From contig NZ_LIVM01000006.1 in NCBI RefSeq assembly GCF_001418685.1, positions 111,971 to 175,970 on the forward strand: 64,000 nt of DNA. Reading direction: 5' to 3'. The DNA is from Apibacter mensalis (GTDB lineage Bacteria; Bacteroidota; Bacteroidia; Flavobacteriales; Weeksellaceae). This document shows positions 20,029-28,518 of this stretch, one piece after another; positions within the stretch are counted from its first letter, which is position 1; the number at the start of each line of letters is the position of its first letter. The translations under genes and the position numbers were made by a program. Below the pieces are notes generated by a model, which was given only the letters and a program-made list of their open reading frames with translations, made no database searches and was not told where the DNA came from.

Positions 20029-21102
20029 ATGAAAACCATACTATTTATACTTCCGGATTTAAACATGGGCGGGGCAGAAAGAATAATTACTTTGCTTATA
20101 AATTATTTAGATAAAAAAAAATTTACGCCCAAGCTTCTTCTCATGCGAAGAGAAGGTTATTATCTTGAGCTTTTGGATAAAAACATTGAAATTATAGATA
20201 TAAAAACCCCACGAATACGAAATGCATTTTTTCCTATTCTTAATGTAATAAGAACTTTAAAGCCGGATATTGTTTTTGGTGGTTGGGGTGAAATTTCAGC
20301 CTATTTAGCACCCATAATTCCCTTTTTTCCGAAAGTTCATTTTATTGCCAGAGAAACTAATATAGTGTCACAACATGTAACTCGCCCGGAAATCAAGTTT
20401 TTTTATAGATTTTACAACAATTTTCATACTATCATAGCGCAGAGTGACGACATGAAAAATGATCTCATAAATAACCTGAAAATACGAGAAAATAAAATTA
20501 CAAAAATCAATAATCCAGTGGATGTAGAGGTAATAGAAAAAAAATCACTTGAAACAATGATTTATCCCTTTTCCGAAGGTTATAAAAATGTACTTGCTAT
20601 AGGTAACCTTTCCTATCGAAAAGGCTTTGATAATCTTTTAAAAGTTTTTTCACATCTTAAAGGTGAAAATATATTTTTGTATATAATAGGAGAGGGGGAT
20701 GATAAAGAAAAACTGGTAGAATTAAAAGAAACATTACTAATAGAAAATGTTAAATTTTTAGGTAAAATTACTAATCCCTATCCCTATTTAAAAAATGCAG
20801 ATTTATTTATCCTCTCTTCCCGGTATGAAGGATTTCCAAATGTATTGTTGGAAGCCGGAGCTACCGGCACATTTTCTCTAGCAAATAATTGTAAAGGAGG
20901 GATAAATGAAATAATTGAAGAAAATGTCAATGGAAAGATTTTATCCATTGAAGATCATAAAAATTTTGCAGAGCAGATAAAAATAACCCTAAACCAGAAA
21001 CATGATGAAAATCGTATAAATAAATCCATAAAAAACAGATTTTCAAAAGAAATTATTATTAAGCAATATGAAAAAATTTTTGGAGCTACGAAATCTAATT
21101 AA
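20029..21102 (+). CDS. GT4-family glycosyltransferase (last gene of the polysaccharide cluster)
   Basis: A 357-residue GT-B enzyme: FILPDLNMGGAERIITLLINYL at the start, VLAIGNLSYRKGFDNLLKVF near 185 and the EX7E motif in SSRYEGFPNVLLEAG. It starts immediately after the acetyltransferase stop codon, so translation is probably coupled. No polymerase, flippase or initiating transferase is present in this cluster, so it depends on genes elsewhere. Confidence 0.88.
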   Translation: MKTILFILPDLNMGGAERIITLLINYLDKKKFTPKLLLMRREGYYLELLDKNIEIIDIKTPRIRNAFFPILNVIRTLKPDIVFGGWGEISAYLAPIIPFFPKVHFIARETNIVSQHVTRPEIKFFYRFYNNFHTIIAQSDDMKNDLINNLKIRENKITKINNPVDVEVIEKKSLETMIYPFSEGYKNVLAIGNLSYRKGFDNLLKVFSHLKGENIFLYIIGEGDDKEKLVELKETLLIENVKFLGKITNPYPYLKNADLFILSSRYEGFPNVLLEAGATGTFSLANNCKGGINEIIEENVNGKILSIEDHKNFAEQIKITLNQKHDENRINKSIKNRFSKEIIIKQYEKIFGATKSN

Positions 21103-21207
21103 GAAGAATAAACTCTGTTAAGATAAAGGAAAATATATTAAAAATAAATTTTAAATAATTTTGAATTACCTTTGATTTTTTTAAAACAATTAACTAGATG
21201 AAATATT

Positions 21208-22128
21208 ATGCAGCTTAATATACAAAATGAAACATCCAAGCTGAAAGTTGTTGTTCTTGGTCAACCTTGTTCCATGGGAAAAACACCGGAATTAGATGAA
21301 ACGTATGATGCAAAGTCTTATGAAAATGTAAAAAATCATACTTACCCGGTTGAAGAAGACGTAATTCATGAAATGAAAGAATTTAAAAAAGTCCTTCAGA
21401 AATATGATGTTACGGTTTTATCTCCCCAAATTTTAAAAGATTACAATCAGGTATTTGCAAGAGATGTAGCCTTTGTTATAGAAGATAATATCATTATTTC
21501 CAATATGATAGCAGATCGAGCAGAAGAGCTGTATGCATATAAAGAAATAGTAAAATCCATATACTTTCAAAATATTTACAATCTACCTAAAAAAGCAAAG
21601 GTTGAAGGAGGCGATATCATACCTCATAATGAAGTAGTTTTTTGCGGGGCTTATGAAGGAAAAGATTTTACAAGTATTAAAACAGCAAGAACCAATCCCT
21701 ATGCCATTGATTACTTAAAAGAATTATATCCGAATAAAACCTTTATAAATTTACCTTTGAAAAAAGATGATAAAAACCCTCGAAATGGAATTTTACATCT
21801 GGATTGCACCTTTATGCCGGTAGGAAACAATAAAGCTATTTTGTACAAAGGAGGTTTCACAAATGAAAAAGATTATCATTTCTTACTTGATTTTTTTGGC
21901 ACAAATAATGTCTTTGAAGTAACTGATGAAGAATTGTATTACATGAATACAAATGTATTTTCCATCTCACCGGAAGTGGTTATTTCGGAAAATAGATTCG
22001 AAAGGCTTAATAATTTTCTAGAAAACGAATGGAATATAAAAGTAGAAAAGGTTCCTTATTATGAAATATCAAAAATGGGAGGCCTTCTAAGATGTTCCAC
22101 CTTACCTTTAATACGTACTGATGAGTAA
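21208..22128 (+). CDS. Dimethylarginine dimethylaminohydrolase/arginine deiminase-family hydrolase
   Basis: The 306-residue protein belongs to the guanidine-group-modifying (pentein) superfamily. Visible active-site landmarks are FARDVAF near residue 87, EGGDI near 131, HLDCTF near 198 and the C-terminal nucleophile in LRCSTLPL (Cys296). Family members hydrolyse arginine, methylated arginines, agmatine or related compounds to a citrulline or ureido product. Its last 8 bases overlap the start of ctlX, so the two are translated together and probably act in one arginine/citrulline pathway. The exact substrate is unknown. Confidence 0.82.
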   Translation: MQLNIQNETSKLKVVVLGQPCSMGKTPELDETYDAKSYENVKNHTYPVEEDVIHEMKEFKKVLQKYDVTVLSPQILKDYNQVFARDVAFVIEDNIIISNMIADRAEELYAYKEIVKSIYFQNIYNLPKKAKVEGGDIIPHNEVVFCGAYEGKDFTSIKTARTNPYAIDYLKELYPNKTFINLPLKKDDKNPRNGILHLDCTFMPVGNNKAILYKGGFTNEKDYHFLLDFFGTNNVFEVTDEELYYMNTNVFSISPEVVISENRFERLNNFLENEWNIKVEKVPYYEISKMGGLLRCSTLPLIRTDE

Positions 22129-23065
22129 TATTCAAATAACAAATACTGTATTGATGATAGAACCCGTAGCATTTGGGTTTAATCAACAAACCGCAACAAA
22201 TAATTTCTTCCAACAAAACGATTCAGTTTCCTTAGAATCAATACAAGAAAAAGCATTGGAAGAATTCAGAAATATGGTTGAAAAACTTAGAAAATTCGGA
22301 ATTAATGTATTAGTTGTTAAAGATACAGAACAACCGCATAAACCAGATTCCATATTTCCAAATAACTGGATTTCTTTCCATTCAGACGGAAAAGTTGTGC
22401 TCTATCCTATGTATGCTAAAAATAGAAGAGCGGAAAGAAGGGAAGATATCTTGGATATTATAGAGCAGGAAGGATTTATCATTAACGAAATAATAGATTA
22501 CAGCAAGGCAGAAGAAGAAGAAATTTTTTTAGAAGGCACCGGAAGCATGGTATTGGATCGTACCCATGAAATAGCCTACGCTGCCATTTCAGAGAGAACC
22601 CATGAAGAACTTTTTATAGAGTTTTGTGAAGATTTGGAATTTTCGCCCGTAGTTTTCCATTCTACCCAAGAGAAAGAGGGTAAAAGATATCCGGTGTATC
22701 ATACCAATGTGATGATGAGCGTTACGGAAGATTTTGCCATACTATGTAAAGAATCTATTCAAGATGCTAAAGAAAGGAAACTGGTAATAGACTTTTTACA
22801 AACAACAAAAAAGGAGGTAATTAGTATTTCAGAAGAACAAATGAATCATTTTTTAGGAAATACATTACAATTGGAAAACGATAAAAAAGAAAGATTTTTA
22901 GTAATGTCCCATACGGCCTATCAATCATTGAACGCAGGTCAAATAAATGCAATAAATAAATACAGTCAAATATTGGTATTTGATATTCCCACCATTGAAA
23001 AATACGGTGGAGGAAGTGTACGATGCATGTTGGCAGAAATATTTTTACCTAGAGCAGAAAGTTAA
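22121..23065 (+). CDS. ctlX: Citrulline utilization hydrolase CtlX
   Basis: A 314-residue pentein-fold amidinotransferase-like enzyme. Characteristic stretches are NTVLMIEPVAFGFNQQTATNNFF at the start, PDSIFPNNWISFH near 84, EGTGSMVLDR near 140, YHTNVMMS near 190 and the nucleophile region GGGSVRCMLAE (Cys302). CtlX in Francisella and many Bacteroidota converts citrulline to ornithine and releases ammonia and carbon dioxide. It overlaps the preceding DDAH-like gene by 8 bases. An ornithine aminotransferase, a partner in related genomes, is not in this window. Confidence 0.88.
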   Translation: MSNIQITNTVLMIEPVAFGFNQQTATNNFFQQNDSVSLESIQEKALEEFRNMVEKLRKFGINVLVVKDTEQPHKPDSIFPNNWISFHSDGKVVLYPMYAKNRRAERREDILDIIEQEGFIINEIIDYSKAEEEEIFLEGTGSMVLDRTHEIAYAAISERTHEELFIEFCEDLEFSPVVFHSTQEKEGKRYPVYHTNVMMSVTEDFAILCKESIQDAKERKLVIDFLQTTKKEVISISEEQMNHFLGNTLQLENDKKERFLVMSHTAYQSLNAGQINAINKYSQILVFDIPTIEKYGGGSVRCMLAEIFLPRAES

Positions 23066-23078
23066 AAATCTGCTCTTT
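23051..23078 (+). terminator. Weak hairpin overlapping the end of ctlX
   Basis: AGAGCAGA at 23051-23058 pairs with TCTGCTCT at 23069-23076. Only a short T run follows, so termination may be partial. Confidence 0.45.
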
Positions 23079-23091
23079 AAGAATAAATAAT

Positions 23092-23122
23092 TTTGTAAAT
23101 TAATGAAATCCCGTTATATTTG
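23092..23122 (+). promoter_or_regulatory. Bacteroidota-type promoter of tRNA-Met
   Basis: TTTG at 23092-23095 and TATATTTG at 23115-23122 are separated by 19 bases, matching the TTTG-N19..21-TAnnTTTG consensus of the primary sigma factor in this phylum. The tRNA begins 15 bases downstream. Confidence 0.85.
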
Positions 23123-23137
23123 CACCTCCAATTAATT

Positions 23138-23211
23138 GGCGAGGTAGCTCAGGTGGTTAGAGCGTTGGATTCATAACCCAAAGGTCGGCAGTTCAAGTCT
23201 GCTCCTCGCTA
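23138..23211 (+). tRNA. tRNA-Met (anticodon CAT)
   Basis: The 74-base gene folds into a standard cloverleaf: acceptor GGCGAGG/CCTCGCT with a G-U first pair, D stem GCTC/GAGC, anticodon loop TTCATAA with CAT at 23172-23174, and T-arm GGCAG-TTCAAGT-CTGCT. The anticodon stem has an A-C pair beside the loop. CCA is not encoded. The acceptor start and D loop fit elongator Met rather than initiator; an Ile2 (lysidine) identity cannot be fully excluded. It has its own promoter and terminator. Confidence 0.93.
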
Positions 23212-23225
23212 CAAAATTATACTCC

Positions 23226-23253
23226 CCTCATAAGGAATTATGAGGTTTTTTTT
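23226..23253 (+). terminator. Rho-independent terminator after tRNA-Met
   Basis: CCTCATAA (23226-23233) pairs with TTATGAGG (23238-23245) across a 4-base loop and is followed by eight T. Confidence 0.88.
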
Positions 23254-23382
23254 ATTTAAAATACTTTCGATTTTCTGAACAATAAAACATTCACTGATAT
23301 TTTTTTGTTATATTTAAAATTTTAAAGTTTCATGATCAGCAAAAAACAGTAACACACCTTCTTAAAATAGAAGCAATAAAAT

Positions 23383-23726
23383 TTATTGATACACTTTACC
23401 CTCACATCTCCAAGGAAAGCTTAGAATAGTAGCTTTTTTATGAATATAAAAGACTAATTCCCCTTTTCGTTTAATTAATGTATCCCCCACAGACATATCA
23501 TCCCTAAATGTTAACCACCAATGCCCGTTATCTTTACAATGACAGGGTTTTCGCGTATTCATATCCACTCCATATAAATCTAAATAAGCTTGACTTGTGG
23601 AGGGCTTTTTCTCTAAGATCATAATACATCCAATTTTTTGTCCGATTTATCGTTTTCTTTACAATCAATTTTAAAACAATAACTCAATAAACTAATTCTC
23701 GTTAATGAAATAATTATCTTTTTCAT
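23383..23726 (-). pseudogene. Small lipoprotein gene broken by one frameshift
   Basis: An ATG at 23726 opens a lipoprotein-like leader (MKKIIISLTRISLLSYC) that runs on to KENDKSDKKLDVL and stops. The rest continues in another frame as MILEKKPSTSQAYLDLYG and ends with KGELVFYIHKKATIL and CEGKVYQ at 23383. The two halves join at an A6 run in the leader's GAC-AAAAAA-TTG sequence, so one base gained or lost there explains the break. Alternatively the second half could be translated alone from the ATG at 23622 (79 residues). The start lies only 8 bases after the end of the broken toxin-like gene, the position of an immunity gene; that role is inference. Confidence 0.6.
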
Positions 23727-23733
23727 TATCTTT

Positions 23734-24390
23734 TTATTTATTGTTAAACCAATTACCTAATTGACGAATACCATTGCTTAATCTAAAAGTTTCGGATTTA
23801 AAAACAGCAACACCCGCTCCGAACCCCAATCCGATATTTATTCCAATAGTTCGTACTCCATTGGATCAAATTTAAGTTTTCCACCTACATTTTTTGCAGA
23901 CGTTGAATACATATCTCCCACCAAAAAGGATCCTCCCCAGCTAACATTCGTTCCAGCAAGCCCTGCCAAAACACCTTCATTATCCCCATAGTTATCATGA
24001 AAAGCAAATTGAGCTTCGGTTTTACTCCCAGTATATTCGGTTTTATTCTCAGGCGGCCTCCTGTTCCCACAACTAAAGCCGCATCGCCGTTGGCTCCCGC
24101 AATTCCAATACTGAAGCTAAATGCATCCGGCTTATAAGGACTATATCTTCCATATTGATCACTTGTTACTGCATGGTTGTATGCCCCGGATATACAATCC
24201 GGTAAAGAAGAATTATTTCCCACCACTTCAACAGGGTCAAGGTCGGTATAATTAATTTGGTTTCTGCCATAATCCATATCATAGTTGGTACCGTTAACCC
24301 TCGCCAATAGCCTCCGCCATTCTTCTCAGGTGTCCAAGACCATGTCCCCATATCGTCGGTCCATGTTTCGATTTCTAAAAGTCCGTCATT
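23734..24390 (-). pseudogene. Decayed C-terminus of a large secreted or RHS/toxin-like protein
   Basis: Reading the minus strand and switching frame at least three times gives one continuous protein tail: WTDDMGTWSWTPEKNGGGYW, then ARVNGTNYDMDYGRNQINYTDL-DPVEVVGN and SFSIGIAGANGDAALVVGTGG, then ENKTEYTGSKTEAQFAFHD and GLAGTNVSWGGSFLVGD, and finally TIGINIGLGFGAGVAVFKSE to ...GNWFNNK and a stop at 23734. The E-V-V-G step after a WT/GGGYW segment and the Gly/Ala-rich end resemble the C-terminal parts of RHS or polymorphic-toxin proteins of Chryseobacterium relatives. No catalytic motif can be named. Clearly non-functional. Confidence 0.6.
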
Positions 24391-24405
24391 AGCTTATGTT
24401 TTTTG

Positions 24406-24876
24406 CTATCCTTCATTACCGGCAGCGTTCAATTTTATGATCCAATAATCATCCTCTCCACGACATAAATCTTTTTTATCTCTAAAAAATGAAGAATAAG
24501 AGCTGCCTCCTAAAATATATCCTCCATCACGAGTCAGATTAATGCTGTATAGATAACCCAAGCGTTCTCCTCCTAATTTTTTTTGCCATTCCAATATCCC
24601 GGGAAGGTTCATTTTCCAAAGGAAATAATCTAAACCTGAATTTTTATTTTCAAAAATGAGGATCTGAAAGTTCTGATAAGTGTGATAAAGAACTGACTGC
24701 TAACAAAAAACCATGATCCGGAGTTGATGTCATATCAAAAAGATAATCACCTTGTTTTCCGCCAATACTTTGTTGCCACCGTATTTTTTGGGAAAAGACA
24801 GGAGTTCAAGAAAAAAGAAATAAAAAAAATAAACAAGAAATAATACTGATCTTATATAAAAATAAAAAAAAATCAT
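24406..24876 (-). pseudogene. Decayed secreted repeat protein (DGGY/WQ-LGG beta-propeller-like repeats)
   Basis: A signal-peptide-like start at 24876 (with a frameshift in a T run and a stop after FLFLFS) is followed, in shifting frames, by QKIRWQQSIGGKQGDYLFDM, then LEWQKKLGGERLGYLYSINL-TRDGGYILGGSS and DDYWIIKLNAAGNEG and a stop. The WQ..LGG, DGGY...G.S and DYWI.KL repeats are those of long T9SS-secreted proteins in Flavobacteriia. At least three lesions are present. It may once have been continuous with the toxin-like remnant downstream. Confidence 0.65.
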
Positions 24877-25204
24877 ACTATAGTTAGTTATATATTATAA
24901 GTAAAAATATATGTTTTTTTAACATAAATTGAACTATTCATTATCTTTAACACATAATTATAACATGAATTGCATTAACATTTTATATGTATATTTGAGC
25001 AACTTTTAAAAATAGAAGTTGATTGAAATTTAAATATATTTAGTAAATGAGATAGTATTTTGTTTATATTTATATGGGCCTGATGAAGTTTTATAACTAT
25101 TATATATAGTATAAAGGTTTATATAAAAAAACAACGATATATATTTTATAAGTAGTTCATATATTTTAATATATAAATAGTTTTATCATTAATTAATTTT
25201 TTTT
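24877..25204. other. AT-rich intergenic region
   Basis: About 330 bases between the remnant pseudogenes and the acyltransferase gene. No credible gene, hairpin or canonical promoter pair was found. Confidence 0.4.
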
Positions 25205-26209
25205 ATGGAAAGGAATAAATCTTTAGATTCCGCTAAGTTCATTTTAATATTTTTTGTTGTATTAGCGCATACCTGTGAATATGACTTATTTACATCAAAA
25301 ATTAAACTGTCAATTTACATTTTTTCATCAATCTATACGATACCCTTATTTATTATTATTTCCGGTTATTTTTCTAAAAATTTAACGTGGGATAAGTATA
25401 AAAAATTTTTCTTAGGCTTTATTTTAGTTTATTATTTGTTCCAGCTTATCTATTCAATCCCCTCCATGTTGTCCGGACATTTTAATATAATAAGATACAT
25501 TCTGTTACCAATAGGCCCCCTATGGTATATCATGGGATTATTAGCGTGGAGATATCTTATAGTACTAATAAGAAAGTATAATATTCCTGCATCGGTCAGC
25601 TTTATAATTTCAATTATAATTTCTTTAGCAGTCGGGTTCATAAAGATTGACCCAATGTTGCATCCCGATTATGTTTCGGCATTGAGAGTATTGGTCTTTA
25701 TTCCACATTTTTTCGTAGGATATTATGCTCCACAGGATATATGGTATAGAATAAAAAATGTTAAAAAAATATACTCCATAGCTTTTTTTGTGATTTTTGG
25801 TATTTGGGTATGTTTATATGGAACAAGTTATCATGCATTTACTACGTTTGGAGGTTATTCCTATAGTGTATTTCCAACCATTACCGATGGATTAATTCAA
25901 AGATTGATATTTATTATATTTGCTGTTATAAGCTCAGCAGCATTTTATAATATTATACCGGATACGTTCTATAAATTTGGATCTGCCAGCTTGGGAATAC
26001 TTTTATTGCATATTTTAATTGTATATCCGTTATATTGGGGTGTTATCACTAAACATTTTAACCATATAAGTATTATAGTTGATATTATAGCTGCTATAAT
26101 TATTACATTTATATGTATGTTTTTAACAAAACTTAAATTTATACAACTTATAATGAACCCTTCGAAATTAATTGAAATGATCTTTACTAAAAATACAATT
26201 AAAAAATAA
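25205..26209 (+). CDS. Membrane acyltransferase family 3 (sugar O-acetyltransferase-like)
   Basis: A 334-residue integral membrane protein with about ten hydrophobic spans. The start RNKSLDSAKFILIFFVVLAHT carries the family's catalytic His after the first helix, and PLFIIISGYFSKNL is the second conserved stretch. Family 3 acyltransferases (OatA, WcjD, fucose 4-O-acetylase-like) move acetyl groups to sugars of peptidoglycan, lipopolysaccharide or capsule. It stands alone with its own terminator; the polysaccharide cluster 4 kb upstream could supply a substrate, but that is only proximity. Confidence 0.85.
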   Translation: MERNKSLDSAKFILIFFVVLAHTCEYDLFTSKIKLSIYIFSSIYTIPLFIIISGYFSKNLTWDKYKKFFLGFILVYYLFQLIYSIPSMLSGHFNIIRYILLPIGPLWYIMGLLAWRYLIVLIRKYNIPASVSFIISIIISLAVGFIKIDPMLHPDYVSALRVLVFIPHFFVGYYAPQDIWYRIKNVKKIYSIAFFVIFGIWVCLYGTSYHAFTTFGGYSYSVFPTITDGLIQRLIFIIFAVISSAAFYNIIPDTFYKFGSASLGILLLHILIVYPLYWGVITKHFNHISIIVDIIAAIIITFICMFLTKLKFIQLIMNPSKLIEMIFTKNTIKK

Positions 26210-26236
26210 AGGGAGGAATATTAAAAAATTAAAAAA

Positions 26237-26271
26237 AACAATCGTATAAAATTACACGATTGTTTTTTTTA
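26237..26271. terminator. Rho-independent terminator after the acyltransferase gene
   Basis: AACAATCGT at 26237-26245 pairs with ACGATTGTT at 26256-26264, followed by T8; the A-rich left side also suits the other strand. Confidence 0.85.
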
Positions 26272-26437
26272 ATTTAAATAATATAAATTTGAAATGACTA
26301 TAAGAAAATGGTGTACCCGTAAATTAAACCATTAAACAATATTCTTTCAATTTTTCCTAATTATTATAAGTCGATCATGATGAAATTAATTAAAAATTAA
26401 CAACATAGAAATTATTTAATTTGTCGAAAAGCTTCTT

Positions 26438-26998
26438 TTATTCGTTTTTCTTTTTAATATGAACCCATTTCTTAAATAATAATAGATTAAGATTTGTTTG
26501 TTTTACAGATCTGGTTTTAAAAATTAATAAAGGAAAAACAACTCCAAAAGCAAGTGATAGTAAAGTAAATCCGGTACGAGTAGCTTTTTCAAGCATTTCA
26601 ACTAAATAGTTAAACTGTAGAGGTTCTCCTTCTTTTAAGATCATAACTTCAATTAGAGAAATCATAAATTCGTATCCCATTTTACCGGGAATTATGTTAA
26701 TAACAGCAGGAATAGTAAACACAATGGGAGGGGTGTGCACTTTATGAGCAAAATATACTCCGGATATACCCACTAAGCTCGCAGCAGCAAAACTTGAAAA
26801 TACAATCTGATTTTCACAATAACGTAATAAAAGGGCGCGGCAGCTGAAACCCAATCCTCCTAACAGAGCCACCACCCACATAGAACGATAAGGGGTTCTA
26901 AAAATAACTGCGAAGCCTATTGATACCCACATAGACCAAAATATTTTCTCCCAAATAGTGACATGTTCACAAACTGTAAAAAAATTAATTAAATCCAT
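26438..26998 (-). CDS. Threonine/serine exporter subunit, ThrE C-terminal half (DUF3815)
   Basis: The likely start is the ATG at 26998 (MDLINFFTVCEHVTIWEKIF), giving 186 residues; an ATG at 27043 would overlap the upstream gene by 59 bases. Several hydrophobic spans and the AASLVGISGVYFAHKVHTPPIVFTIPAVINIIPG segment match the ThrE_2 domain. With the adjoining DUF1212 protein it forms a two-gene equivalent of Corynebacterium ThrE, an inner-membrane proton-driven exporter of threonine and serine. It overlaps the partner gene by 14 bases. Confidence 0.85.
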   Translation of the reverse strand: MDLINFFTVCEHVTIWEKIFWSMWVSIGFAVIFRTPYRSMWVVALLGGLGFSCRALLLRYCENQIVFSSFAAASLVGISGVYFAHKVHTPPIVFTIPAVINIIPGKMGYEFMISLIEVMILKEGEPLQFNYLVEMLEKATRTGFTLLSLAFGVVFPLLIFKTRSVKQTNLNLLLFKKWVHIKKKNE

Positions 26999-27758
26999 AT
27001 CCAAATAAAAATAATGATAAAAAAAGACCCATAGCGATAACAAAAATTAACATCGACCCATGTATTCCCCTTGCAATACCCTGAGAAACATATCCTTCTA
27101 AAATATCTATAAATGAATTGATTAAAGGAACTCCCGGTATTAAAAATAAAACGCTGGCAGCAAAAGCACTTTTAAGTTCAAGTCCAGTGATTAATCGAAA
27201 AATATTTACCACGGATACGGCCGTAAAAGAAGCAATTGTAAAAATTATAAAAATGTTGAATTTTTTTTGAGTTAAAAATTGTCTGACAAGTATTCCTAAT
27301 ACCGTTGCAAGGAAAGTAATAAAAAACTCAAGCCAACTTCCATTGAGTATTCGACATAAACTGGCTCCTGCAAGACCGACAAAAATCCAGATGGCAGGTT
27401 TCGGATAATGATTAATTTTTTTTATAGAATTAAATTGTCTATTTACAGAATTTACATTCATATGTTCGTGGATAACCTGCCACGATAAAATACTTATCTC
27501 GGAAACAATTTCAAAATTAACTCCTATATGAGGAATAGCACGAACAATAGTGTGCATTTCATGAGTTTTTTTATCTCTCACACTTAACACAATGCCCGAT
27601 AGTGAAAAAAATAAATCTGCTTCATAGCCGAGTGCTCCGGCTATTCTTTGAGTGTTTTTTAATGTTCGCGAAGTATTTGCACCATTCATGATAAGGCTTA
27701 TAGCAATATCAGAAATTACTTCACTTACAAATTTTATTTCAATGGAAGTATCAGTCAT
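26985..27758 (-). CDS. Threonine/serine exporter subunit, ThrE N-terminal half (DUF1212)
   Basis: A 257-residue protein with a cytosolic start (about 110 residues, ISLIMNGANTSRTLKNTQRIAGALG) followed by five or so membrane spans. The FLIPGVPLINSFIDILEGYVSQGIARG segment is the DUF1212/ThrE signature, with conserved Pro and Asp in the membrane. It would pair with the shorter ThrE_2 protein encoded just downstream with overlapping frames. It is divergent from the DUF4136 lipoprotein gene, separated by 181 bases. Confidence 0.87.
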   Translation of the reverse strand: MTDTSIEIKFVSEVISDIAISLIMNGANTSRTLKNTQRIAGALGYEADLFFSLSGIVLSVRDKKTHEMHTIVRAIPHIGVNFEIVSEISILSWQVIHEHMNVNSVNRQFNSIKKINHYPKPAIWIFVGLAGASLCRILNGSWLEFFITFLATVLGILVRQFLTQKKFNIFIIFTIASFTAVSVVNIFRLITGLELKSAFAASVLFLIPGVPLINSFIDILEGYVSQGIARGIHGSMLIFVIAMGLFLSLFLFGYGFN

Positions 27759-27939
27759 AAAGAAGTATTAATTAACAGGTGTAAAATTATAACAAGGAAG
27801 TAAAGTTTTAAGATAAAATAACGTAAACCTGATAACAATCACATAAATTATGCTTATTTTGAATAAGTACGTACGTATTGATTAAAATAATAGTAAATTT
27901 GTTAACGTAAATTATGTTGAATATAAATTATTATATTTT

Positions 27940-28518
27940 ATGAAATCTCATGGGCTGTTTTTCATTTTCTTAATTATGTTGGTTTCATGTCAAACCAATA
28001 ATCTTTCCGTAGATTATGATTCAGGATATAATTTTTCTAAAGTTAAAAAGTATAATTATTATGCAGATAATAAAATTAAATTAAATAATAAAATTGACAG
28101 TGCTAATTTTATTAAAAACCTGGATGCTGTTTTACACTCCAAGGGATTAATAAAAGATGTAGATAATCCGGATGTTTTTGTTGCTGTTGAGGTTTATAAT
28201 GAACTTGCACAGCCCACAAACAGTTCTGTCAATGTTGGAATTGGAGGAGGCAGTGGTTGGTTTGGGTTGGGAACCAATGTTGACATTCCCATAAAAAATA
28301 ATAAGAGAATTGTGGATTATTCGTTCAAGATAGATTTTGATGATGCAATAACAAAGAATTTAGTATGGACATCCAAAGTAGTTGATTCAAAATCGTATAA
28401 TTCATCTCCTGCTGAGAGAGCTTCGTTTTATAATTCATCCATTAATTTATTGTTTAAGAAATATCCGCCTAAGAAAACAAACAAAATAAAACCAAGTAAA
28501 AGAAACTATTATAATTAA
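27940..28518 (+). CDS. DUF4136 lipoprotein
   Basis: A 192-residue exported lipoprotein: signal peptide with lipobox LVSC (Cys17), then the DUF4136 body with DYDSGYNFSKVKKYNYY and VAVEVYNELAQPTNSSVNVG. No acidic residues follow the lipidated Cys, so surface export is not indicated. The family's function is unknown. A TAAATTTG -7-like box lies at 27894-27901. The gene is monocistronic; the following 475 bases are non-coding. Confidence 0.88.
   Translation: MKSHGLFFIFLIMLVSCQTNNLSVDYDSGYNFSKVKKYNYYADNKIKLNNKIDSANFIKNLDAVLHSKGLIKDVDNPDVFVAVEVYNELAQPTNSSVNVGIGGGSGWFGLGTNVDIPIKNNKRIVDYSFKIDFDDAITKNLVWTSKVVDSKSYNSSPAERASFYNSSINLLFKKYPPKKTNKIKPSKRNYYN

Noticed and set aside
19648..20066. Two long minus-strand frames across the acetyltransferase gene
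   Set aside because: They mirror the regular hexapeptide repeat on the plus strand and show no protein-family features.
23138..23211. tRNA might be initiator Met or Ile2(CAT)
   Set aside because: The stems fit elongator Met better; the Ile2 option cannot be fully excluded without modification data.
23100..25204. Integrated mobile element at the tRNA-Met gene
   Set aside because: No integrase, transposase or repeat of the tRNA 3' end was found; only decayed accessory genes are visible.
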